Of a stretch of 64,000 bases of DNA, positions 23,569 through 32,300 are shown piece after piece. Numbering within the stretch: position 1 is the stretch's first letter; the number at the start of each line of letters is the position of its first letter. Made by a program: the position numbers and the translations under genes. Origin of the DNA: Beta vulgaris subsp. vulgaris (taxonomy: Eukaryota; Streptophyta; Magnoliopsida; Caryophyllales; Amaranthaceae); the NCBI RefSeq assembly GCF_026745355.1, contig NC_079204.1, forward strand, positions 4,149,103 through 4,213,102. Direction: 5' to 3'. The notes below the pieces were generated by a model. That model made no database searches. It saw only the letters and a list, made by a program, of their open reading frames with translations, and was not told the origin of the DNA.

Positions 23569-23577
23569 GACGCAACA

Positions 23578-25290
23578 ATGACGGACTGTCACTCTTCGAA
23601 TGTGGCAAGGAACAGAAGTTTTAGAGTTCAGGTGGATGATACCGTTGATGACGAGAGGCCACCTCGAGGCAGGGATCAGGGCCATGCTGCCGTTCACCTC
23701 GAGGGTAGGACTGTAACTCCAGTCATCCAAGAAAATCTTGACCGTCCAGTGACTGCTGGTCATTTGGAAAATGTGTTAATGACTTCCAGGCCAGGATGGC
23801 CGCTGTTATGGAAGAGCAGATTAAGAACAACATGCTATTTTTTCAGATGAGTCCGAGAGAAGAGGCAGCTGCGCCACTTAAAGGGCGATCCCAAGAGGGT
23901 CGTCCAGGACCTAGTCGGCCACCTCGGCCAGAATTGACTAAGCCGCCTTCCAAAGGAAAGCAGCCGGCAGTCAGTGATTCTAGGAGGAAGATGGACTGGA
24001 AACTGGTGGTCCGTCCAGCAGATAATATCCCTCCTACTGGTCACATGATGGAGACTGATGCCCGGGAGTACTTGGAGGCCAAGAGGGCGGCAGCGCAGCA
24101 GCAGCGTTCAGCCTCTGGCTCCACGCCATATATGAAGGATCCGTCCTTAAGGCTCCCGTCCAGAACAGTGGTGCGAAGCCGTGGTCCATCAGCTTTCCAG
24201 CCTAGGCAAGAGAAGACAGTTTTGCAGCCTATGGTGTACAGGCGTCAAGCCTTAGCTAACACCTCATCTAATCCGGTTTTGAAAGAGTACCGTCAGGAGC
24301 ACATACCCATTGAAGGGCAGGTGGCGGCACTCCAGATCAATTGGCCCACTCCTTTCTCGGTCAGGATCATGGAGTCACCTCCTTTCCCAAAGGTTAAGCT
24401 CCCAACCATTGACCTTTTGACGGAACTACTGATCCGGACGATCACCTATCAGCTTACAAGCATCAGATGTATGTCCAAGGGGTGGACGATGCTACTTGTG
24501 TGTAAGAATTTCCCAGCTACTTTGAAGGAGTAGCGCAAAAATGGTTAACAACTTGCCGCCTAATTCAGTGAAAATTTTACTGAACTTAGTATTCTATTCA
24601 CCAGTCACTTTGTGGCTAATCGCAAGAACAGAAAACAAGCATGCACCTGGTAAAGTCATCCAAGGTCCTAAGGAAGCCTTGAGAGGTTATGTGAAGAGTT
24701 TAATCTGAGGCGTTGCAGATCCAAGATCTGAATGGGTGTGGCGTTTGACGCCTTCATCAGAGGTCTAAGACCAGGAAGTTTTAAGTTTGATTTGGTAAGA
24801 AGAAAATCACTACTTTGACGGAAGCACTGAGGGAGGCTGAAGCATTCATTCATGCCACAGAGGTTGTGCTGAAGCAAACAGCCAGAAGTGAAGAAAGTGA
24901 AGAAGCTGTTCAGCCAAAAAAGAATCCGCCCAAGAAGGCTGAGACTTGGGCATGACTTCTATGACCACTCGTCCAAGAGAAGTAGGCGGTCAGAGCCGGC
25001 GGCCTCAGCTGAACCAATAGAGTTCAACAAAGATCAATATTCCATTTTGATGGAAATAAAAGATCAGCATGAGCTAAAGGCGCCGGCCGAGATGAAGACG
25101 CCTTACGTAACAGGACAAGAGCAAGTATTGTCACTTTCACAAAGATTGTGGACATGAAACCAATGAATGCAAGCATTTGAAGCGAGCACTAGAAGAGTTG
25201 GCTCGAAAAGGAAAGATGAACAATTACCTACCCTCGTCAGGAAGGAAGTTTCAGAAAAGGATAACCGTCAAGGAAGAAAATGGACGGAGA
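23578..25290 (+). pseudogene. Gag remnant of the LTR retrotransposon, frameshifted
   Basis: The leader ATG at 23578 opens MTDCHSSNVARNRSFRVQVD. At about 23790 the coding sense passes to another frame (MAAVMEEQIKNNMLFFQ, 23796-24533), which ends in a stop at 24533. Gag-like words continue in changing frames: PTPFSVRIMESPPFPKVKLP, then about 24545-24660 TSHFVANRKNRKQA, and at about 24690-24870 a region reading like the usual gag helix about forming and carrying RNA. At least four frame changes or stops are needed. Gag would form the capsid. This copy cannot encode a full one, although shorter pieces could still be translated. Confidence 0.8.
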
Positions 25291-25507
25291 TAGCACGGAT
25301 GATGATGTAGTGATGGTCATCTCAGGAGGATTTGCAGCTGGAGGTCCGACAAAATCGCGGCCACAAAAACTATTTGAGGGAACTCAGCCAGGTTATGCTC
25401 ACCAACCAGGCCGAGTCTGATCCTTTCCAAAAATAGTGGTCAGCGAGTTGGACCGGGGAAATTAGGACGCCTCATGATGACCGCTGGTTGTGGAAATGAA
25501 GATTGCC

Positions 25508-26154
25508 AATCTAAGGGTTAGGCGAATTTTGATTGTACTGGAAGCTCAACTGACATCATCAGTGCTGATTGTTTGTCTCGTTTAAAGTTTGACAAAAACG
25601 ATTTGATGCCGGTAAATCATCCTATAATTGGTTTTGGCGGCGGGGTCATACACCCTATGGGGACTGTCACCTTGCCTGTCAGAGTTGGAGAAAAAGATGC
25701 GGCCAGGACGCTTTTTGTGAAATTTTTGGTAGTACGAGACTTGACAGCTTATAATGTCATTCTCGGGCGACCTACCTTAAATCACATCAAGGCCGTCATT
25801 GTGACCCATTTAATGCTGATGAAGTTTGAGTGCGATGGTGGGAAGATTGGATCTCTTTATGGAGACCAGCAAGCTGCCAGAGAATGCTATCTCACCACAC
25901 TCAAACCATCATCTTGGAAGGAAAAAGCAGAGTGTCCAAGGGCACAAGGAGATGATTCGGCCAAAAAAGTTAAAGGCCAGATTAGTGAGCTTAAGGAGGA
26001 AATTGAGAAGGTTCAGGAGTCGCCTTTTCCTGAAAGCACTCCGTCCATGCTTTTGCCTAGCAAGAAGAGAAAGTGTTTGGCTCTTAAGGAAGAAAAAAAA
26101 TCATCTGAAGAAGTAATGGCTATCATGAGCTTGGGACAGAACGTCCAGAGCTAG
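25508..26154 (+). pseudogene. Retropepsin (protease) remnant
   Basis: From 25508 the frame reads IANLRVRRILI, then shifts at 25535/25536 into TGSSTDIISADCLSRLKFD and continues open to 26154. The region has GFGGGVIHPMGTVTLPVRVG and FLVVRDLTAYNVILGRP. The latter is the ILGRP helix signature of plant Ty3/gypsy proteases. The missing base falls in the codon of the catalytic Asp of the D-T-G-S-S motif. After the protease domain a Lys- and Glu-rich tail follows (KKVKGQISELKEEIEKVQ). No reverse transcriptase motif follows. Confidence 0.85.
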
Positions 26155-26714
26155 TGGAGAGCCCAGTGGAAATCTGTTTAAATCCAGAGCGTCCGGAGAG
26201 GACATTGAAGATTGGATCCGTCCTATGTTCTGAAACCAAGGACGTCTTAGTTGCCTCGACATGATACCTTGAGAAAGTGTAATCTTTTCTTAGTACCTCA
26301 CAATGAAAAAAGTAGAATGTATACATGTACCTTGGCTCTCCGTCAAGCAAAATTCATATAATACAGCTCTACTTCTCTCCTATGACTGTCCCTCTGTTTG
26401 ATTTTGTTTGCTTGATTTAGTTAAAAATGCATACTATCGTTCAAGCTGACTAATAAAACAGAGCAGCAAGTAAAAACACCTTCTATTAGGAGATCGGCTA
26501 ACATGTTATCATCCTTATAAGGACAAGTACATGGAATCGGCCTACACCTTGTTTACTTAAAGAGTAAACATCTCCTAAACAAGGTCGGCTGGAATTAGGA
26601 CGCCTTAGTAAAGGTATCCTACTTTCCGTCCAAAGCCATACTTCGAAATAACAACCTTAGTAAAGGAACAAGTTATTTCACAATTTAACAAAGATGGACG
26701 GGTTACAATAACCT
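26155..26714. other. Retrotransposon interior without recognisable pol
   Basis: 560 bp in which I find no reverse transcriptase, RNase H or integrase motifs on either strand. CGTCC and GGACG words recur (for example 26188, 26240, 26630). This is where several kilobases of pol would be expected in a complete relative, so pol is deleted or was never present in this subfamily. Confidence 0.6.
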
Positions 26715-27285
26715 TCATAAAATGTCTAAGTTATTAAGCAAATTATGGTCTTTCTCCTTCTTGTAACAAAGAAAGGTCACTAAGACCTCTTCGTCCAAGA
26801 AGGGGGGCATATAGGGACCTAATTTATTGCAAATAACTAAATCTTTGTCCAATGACGAATAATAGCCAAAATTCAGGCATCTGGTAAACGTCTTGATATA
26901 TTCGGCCAAAAAGAGCCATTGGATCATATGAAGTGTGTTAGGACGAATTGCTTTCGTACTTGGGCATAAATATTTGATCATGGTCGGCAGCTTTGGTAGC
27001 GTCCGTAACAAGTTTTTTGTTCTCTTTCCTCCGGTCTTCGGCAATAAAGTTGCGAGCAAAGAGCTGTCAAAGGAAAGACGAAAATGTTAGGACGAATGCA
27101 AAATTGAAAAAATATATCCAAGTATAGAATTCAAAACGTCCAAGGAAAAAGTTACCTCAGCAGCCAGTTAAGACATGTGATACCCCTTGCCTTTTTAGGG
27201 GGTAGGGCATCGCTGGTAGTGGCCGGTCTTTTCTTGACGGTCGCCTTCTCCGCCAACACCTTGGACGTTGGGGCATTTTTCTGAA
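26715..27285 (-). pseudogene. Antisense coding-like region (possible spliced antisense ORF of a Tat element)
   Basis: The minus strand has a 114-codon open frame at 27059-26715. A better candidate is in another frame. After a TTTTTTCAG acceptor at about 27281, an open stretch reads KNAPTSKVLAEKATVKKRP, then a few residues later LPPKKARG, which resembles a bipartite nuclear signal. It is followed by a GT donor near 27155. After TTTGACAG at about 27062 a second open stretch reads LFARNFIAEDRRKENKKLV and stops near 26938. Antisense frames at this place are known in Tat-lineage elements. Whether this one is spliced or translated is inference, and the frame may already be decayed. Confidence 0.4.
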
Positions 27286-27325
27286 AAAAGTAAGTAAAAA
27301 TGTTAGTCAAAAGCAATTAAAGGGA

Positions 27326-28305
27326 AAAGAGGAAGGAGCTCGTCCAGAAGTTTATTCAGGACGTTTGGCTCCACAAAAGAAGTACCTCGTCCAAAGTCAA
27401 TTCAGGACGTTTTGTTCTTCGAAGAAGGAGCTCGTCCAGAAGTTAATCAGGACGTTCTGCTCTTCGAAGAAGGAGCTCGTCCAGAAGTTCAATCAGGACG
27501 TTCTGCTCTTCAAAGAAGGAGCTCGTCCAGAAGTTCATTCAGGACGTTTTGCTCTTCAAAGAAGGAGCTCGTCCAGAAGTTAAATCAGGACGTTTTGCTC
27601 CACAAAGAAGGAGCTCGTCCAGAGCCAATTCAGGACGTTTTGCTCTTCAAAGAAGGAGCTCGTCCAGAAGTTTATTCAGGACGTTTGGCTCCACAAAAGA
27701 AGTACCTCGTCCAAAGTCAATTCAGGACGTTTTGTTCTTCGAAGAAGGAGCTCGTCCAGAAGTTAAATCAGGACGTTCTGCTCTTCGAAGAAGGAGCTCG
27801 TCCAGAAGTTCAATCAGGACGTTCTGCTCTTCAAAGAAGGAGCTCGTCCAGAAGTTCATTCAGGACGTTTTGCTCTTCAAAGAAGGAGCTCGTCCAGAAG
27901 TTAAATCAGGACGTTTTGCTCCACAAAGAAGGAGCTCGTCCAGAGCCAATTCAGGACGTTTTGCTCTTCAAAGAAGGAGCTCGTCCAGAAGTTTATTCAG
28001 GACGTTTTGCTCTTCGAAGAAGGAGCTCGTCCAGAAGTTAAATCAGGATGTTCTGCTCCACAAAGAAGGAGCTCGTCCAGAAGTTAAATCAGGACGTTTT
28101 GCTCTTCAAAGAAGGAGCTCGTCCAGAGTCAATTCAAGACGTTTTGCTCTTCGAAGAAGGAGCTCGTCCAGAAGTTCATTCAGGACGTTCTGCTCTTCAA
28201 AGAAGGAGCTCGTCCAGAAGTTCATTCAGGACGTTCTGCCCCATAGAGAGAGAACTCGTCCAGAGTCAGTTCAGGACGTTTTGCTCTTTAAAGATGGGAC
28301 TCGTC

Positions 28306-28309
<4 letters not shown>
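27326..28309 (+). repeat. 46-bp satellite-like tandem array, ~21.5 units, with 7-unit higher-order period
   Basis: Units of 45-46 bp start GGACGTTTTGCTCTTC at 27359, 27405, 27450, 27496, 27542, 27588, 27633, 27679 and so on to 28274, after a partial unit at 27326. Units 1-7 (27359-27678, 320 bp) and 8-14 (27679-27999, 321 bp) are near-identical as blocks, including marker variants such as GGCTCCACAAAAGAAGTACC in units 1 and 8. Each unit has GGACG at its start and CGTCC about 28 bases later. The inner arms GCTCTTC and GAAGGAGC can also pair, so each unit can fold as a hairpin. Long open frames on the plus strand are by-products of the repeat. Confidence 0.97.

Positions 28310-28350
<41 letters not shown>
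28310..28350 (+). repeat. 41-nt A tract directly after the array
   Basis: An uninterrupted run of A follows the last unit (CTCGTCCAGC). It is then broken by G in GAAAAAGAAAGAG. It is internal to the element, upstream of the polypurine tract, so it is not the genomic poly(A) tail. Confidence 0.95.
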
Positions 28351-28352
<2 letters not shown>

Positions 28353-28433
28353 AAAAGAAAGAGTAGGGCAGTTCCAGGTCGGTTAAAAGAGGAAATCAAC
28401 CGTCTTAGCGCCTAAATGGTAACTTCCTCTTTT

Positions 28434-28443
28434 AAGGGGCAAA
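28434..28443 (+). other. Polypurine tract
   Basis: AAGGGGCAAA directly precedes the 3' LTR. It is the expected primer site for plus-strand DNA synthesis. It is interrupted by one C, which is tolerated in many plant elements. Confidence 0.7.
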
Positions 28444-29053
28444 TGTTGTAGCCTAAAAATCAAGGGCTACTAAGATGACATGTGGCATTCGCTTAGGCAA
28501 AGAAAAGTACAAAGGCCTGCAGGTTCTTTGGGCTAAAGTACACTTTTCTGAGGAAAAGGTGTACTGAAAAGCTCTCTTGTGGCCCTAAAATTGTACTTAG
28601 GCCCAATACAAGTGAAGCCTGATTCAGCTAAAGGGTAAATTGTATTGACAAATCAGCATTTGCCACGTGTCACCATATTATTGCTTAGCCAATCAGATGC
28701 TCCCAAATTAGGGTGACATCAAGGCACAGCAGTCATTCCAAACAGTATAAATAGTCATTGAAATCAGGGGAAAGGTACGTTTTTCAGGGCATAGTACTGT
28801 TACTCTGTCATAAATTCTTCTTCTCTCTCTCTCTACTTTCTCTCTCTAAGAGTTCCTTTACATCCCTGACATCTGACTTAAGCTTCGGAGGGGGAAATAC
28901 CACCCAAACCTCCAGGGTGGGTCCCTTTTGTGCAGGTTGCTGGTCAGGAGTTTGCTTCGGGATTTGGACCAATCATTGTTGCACAAGTCTCCAGTTCTAA
29001 GAACCCATCTTTGGGAGTTGTGATATAAATTGCTAGTTTTACACTACATAACA
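28444..29053 (+). repeat. 3' LTR (610 bp)
   Basis: Near-identical to the 5' LTR. Differences seen by eye are two substitutions (A in the 5' copy, G here, near 28849 and 28967), several one-base indels and a TTC insertion near 28821. Its TATA box (28746-28753) points toward TAP46, whose start codon is about 560 bp downstream. Confidence 0.96.
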
Positions 29054-29058
29054 AGTCT

Positions 29059-29314
29059 CTCTCTAAAAATACTAAAAAGAGGAGATCAGGAGAGAATTCT
29101 CTCACGGACTAGACAATAGACATACTATCATACGGCTTGATGTACACGATTCCAGCCCTTTCAAGTTTCCACGCACTCGCATTTTTCTTTTAAAATTCAG
29201 TTCGTTCTTCAGAACTTCATCCCCAAAATCATCTTCAAATTCATCCAAAAAATAACCTAATTTCTAAAATCTTAACCTAATTTTCGCGCGCTTTCTCTAT
29301 CCTAAAGTTCAGAA
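29059..29314 (+). promoter_or_regulatory. Residual 5' flank and 5' UTR of TAP46
   Basis: Only 256 bp lie between the retrotransposon target duplication and the TAP46 start codon. The stretch is CT-rich near the start codon (CTTTCTCTATCCTAAAG), typical of a plant 5' UTR. I see no clear TATA box. Any promoter elements farther upstream are now displaced by 6.1 kb. Confidence 0.5.
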
Positions 29315-32300
29315 ATGGGGGAGTTGAATATGTCGGAGATGACGTTACCCTCTCTCTTCGAACAAGCTCGTAAGATTCACGAATTGGCTACCGATTCATC
29401 CGTTGATCAGGTTTTTCATTTTTGAATTTGCTGATTTTTTTTATCTTCTTCTTAATTTTCATCGAATATTGGAAGAACATTAGCTTTTGTTCTTTAATTT
29501 TGCTGATTTTGTTGCTGTTAATGGAAAATTTAATTCATGTTTGGGGTAATTTTCAGGAGAGTTTACGAAAAGGGTGTGAAATGCTGGAGAAATGCGAGGA
29601 AATGATTAGCAAATTAGGGTTGTTTTCGACTAATGAAACTAAAGATGATATCAGCACTGCAAATCTCAAGTATAATCTGGTTAGTTTGCTCTTTTTCTCG
29701 TTATTCGATTTTTGGCAGATTTAGCTAGCTCGATAGTGGTGTAAGCAACCAATTGATACTTTTTATGTTCAACAAGGATCGGTTGATTGTGCTATCAGCT
29801 TATGTACCGTCCTTAAACAAAGATAGGGAACTTAGGTTTAAGGATGATGTTGAAGTAGACGAGTTTCGGAAATTGGGTTGCATTTGTTGGGAGATGATTG
29901 CTTGTGGAGAGTAGTATGGGAGATTTATAAGCATGTTAACTCTATTTAGTGAAAGTGGCATTCTTTTTACTTGTGTTTATAGAGAATATTAGTGGGTGGT
30001 GACAATTAGTTGTTGCAATGGCGGATCTTGAAATTTGAGATTGAGTATGCACAATCTAAAGATTGATAACCTATTTTGTGTTGCCTAGATCTCTCCCTCA
30101 CAACTAATCTTTTCATCAGCTTCTAAATGTCTTTTGTGTTTTATGTTATAGTCGATTGATTTATGATAAAATTTTGAATGTGAAACATTATATCAATGCT
30201 AAATCTTTATTAGAAAGTCTTCATATTATCTGTTAACAAAATTGATAAAGATATGTATAAACCATTAGTTAACGCCTCCTTCTGAGAAACCAATATGGTG
30301 AACCTTTATACTTGAAGTAGGGAGGATTAACCTGAAAGCAATATTTAAAGAACTCGAAGGATAGTGATGGTAAAAGATAAAATGAACGAAAATGGCCTGA
30401 AACAAATTTATAGGAAGATAATTGTGCGTGTTGTGGTATTTTTTGTACTGCAATATCATTGTAAGGTGTGGTTCATCTGCCCATGATCCACCATTATGCC
30501 AAGTGAGTCAAGTGATGCCAAATTGCATTTCCAAAAAAAATCTATAGAATTCCACGATAGCACTTGCTAGTTGCTACTCTCTAAAGAATGCACATGCACC
30601 CCACGAAAGAAGTACTTGTGGGATTGCGAAATTCAAGAGTTTTGGATCGAATCATCCACACAAGATTAATTATCTGGCTATGCCTATGTGCTATGGAGAC
30701 TGATTGTTTGTGTCAAGAGTGCAATTGCTTGTTGATATTAGTATGGGAGTTTTGAGTCTTTAAGATATTTTGTTGCGATTAAAGTGTGGCATTCTTTGGC
30801 ATGTCCATAGCATGGAATCAAAACTCAATCATTCTGTTATGTAACACTTCTTTAATGCATTTGGACGTTCCAGTTCAAATAAATCCCAATAGCAGGACGA
30901 CAAAATCACGTCCTCCTCGCCTGGTCGTTCGTTATGTAACGGTATTCGCCGTCTCAAAGCGTTCTTTCTATATCTACATCCGTTGTTTTGACAGAATCGA
31001 TGAAAAAAAAAGCATAATAGCAAGAAAAACATGCACCCACTCAGAAAGGGAGAATGAATTAGTGGGGCATTTAGGTTTGGATATATATGAATTGTTTCAT
31101 ATATAGGAGAAATACTTCTTAAACTATAAATTCGCAGATATGGAAAAAATTCACGGCGTGTTAGTCACGATGGTTCCATACCTCTGATACAAGCCGCTTC
31201 CGCGATAACGCAACCGTTACTCCTATAATGACCGCATCCGCGATTTTTTCTATGTTCTATAGTGACACACTCCTTGGACCAAGTGATTATATAGGTTTCG
31301 GTTGAAAATTCTCGTTGGTCTATGTCTCTTTATCCCGAGGTGGATCTAACTAGTTCCATTTGCATCATTATAATTTTTTTGCCATGTTTCTTAATATAGT
31401 AACATTTACTCTATGCTATATTGCTATCCCGTGTTATTCTTCCAAGGAGGCTTGCTCATAGAGTTTCTGTAATTGGAGTCACGTGGCATGCAATGTGGAG
31501 TTGAGAGAGTGGTATTCTTCGTGTGAATTTGATTGGACAATACTCTTTTCAATTAAGTTGTCATCAATAGGTCAAGGTAAATGGGTAGTCCGAGGTCCTC
31601 TTCTAAGTTGGAAACTCAGGAGGTTTAGGTTGGTCATTTGCCATGCGTTCTTTGCATCATGTCATATGTGTACTAATGAATATGATTTCTGTAAGTACGA
31701 TATATGTGTTCGCTTTGTCTGTTTGATGGAAGATCAATAGTGGAGGGTGTTATGTTGGAGGACTTGTGCTAATTGAAACATGTTGGAGGTGGCGGAGGGT
31801 CGTCTTAAACATGTTATACACCATATGCAAAATTCATAAAAAATGTTTTGCATAATTCTATAATGGATTTTTTTGTCCCAAACAGCCAAGCTACCTTTTA
31901 CTTTCAAGTTTTCACAAGAAACTAATTTATAAAGAATTTGTTGTCCTAAATTGCCTTATCTAGCAATTTATTGTTGATAAGTACTCTATGCCGATTTCGT
32001 CCAGTTTATCTAATGTCATGTAATCTTTGTGAAACGCCTTTTGCTTATTTTCCCTCCTTTCTGTGATTGTGTTCCTATTGTCTCTTTCTCATCCATCTTG
32101 ACCTAACCTATCACCAAGGGACTAAAATGGGGTCGTGGGAACGGATTGTAACGGGAGAATAGAATGTTTCGCGCCTAACGCAGCGTGGATTTTTTTTTTT
32201 AAAATTCACATTAATACGTTCTAACCTTATATGCATTCAACATAATAATCAAATCTATCATAATATCATGTTTCATTAGCTATATAATTAAAACATAAAG

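Larger units (their letters stand above)
22945..29053 (+). mobile_element. Non-autonomous Ty3/gypsy LTR retrotransposon (probably Tat lineage), 6.1 kb
   Basis: Two LTRs of 605 and 610 bp begin TGTTGTAGCC and end CATAACA. The 5-bp duplication AGTCT lies at 22940-22944 and 29054-29058. Order: 5' LTR, primer-binding site, gag remnant, protease remnant, a stretch without recognisable reverse transcriptase, RNase H or integrase, an antisense open region, a 46-bp satellite array, a 41-A tract, polypurine tract, 3' LTR. By eye the LTRs differ at two positions plus several one-base indels and one 3-bp indel, so the insertion is young. The internal frames are nevertheless broken, so it must have moved with proteins from a relative. 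Tat-lineage elements (Ogre, Retand, Grande) are known for antisense frames and for tandem repeats between pol and the 3' LTR. That assignment is inference from architecture and from the gag/protease style. Confidence 0.95.

Noticed and set aside
26155..26714. Expected reverse transcriptase or integrase
   Set aside because: Searched by eye on both strands for the YxDD box and the HHCC and DDE patterns; none seen. The element was therefore called non-autonomous.
27326..28309. CRISPR-like array
   Set aside because: The units are contiguous head-to-tail without unique spacers, in a plant retrotransposon. It is a satellite.
27365..28415. Long overlapping open frames with Arg/Ser-rich repeats (up to 288 codons)
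   Set aside because: They read through the 46-bp array in three frames. The unit length is not a multiple of three, so the repeats, not selection, keep the frames open. No start context or known domain.
30786..31106. 106-codon plus-strand frame in TAP46 intron 2
   Set aside because: No recognisable domain, no conserved features, and it lies between well-supported exons 2 and 3 of TAP46.
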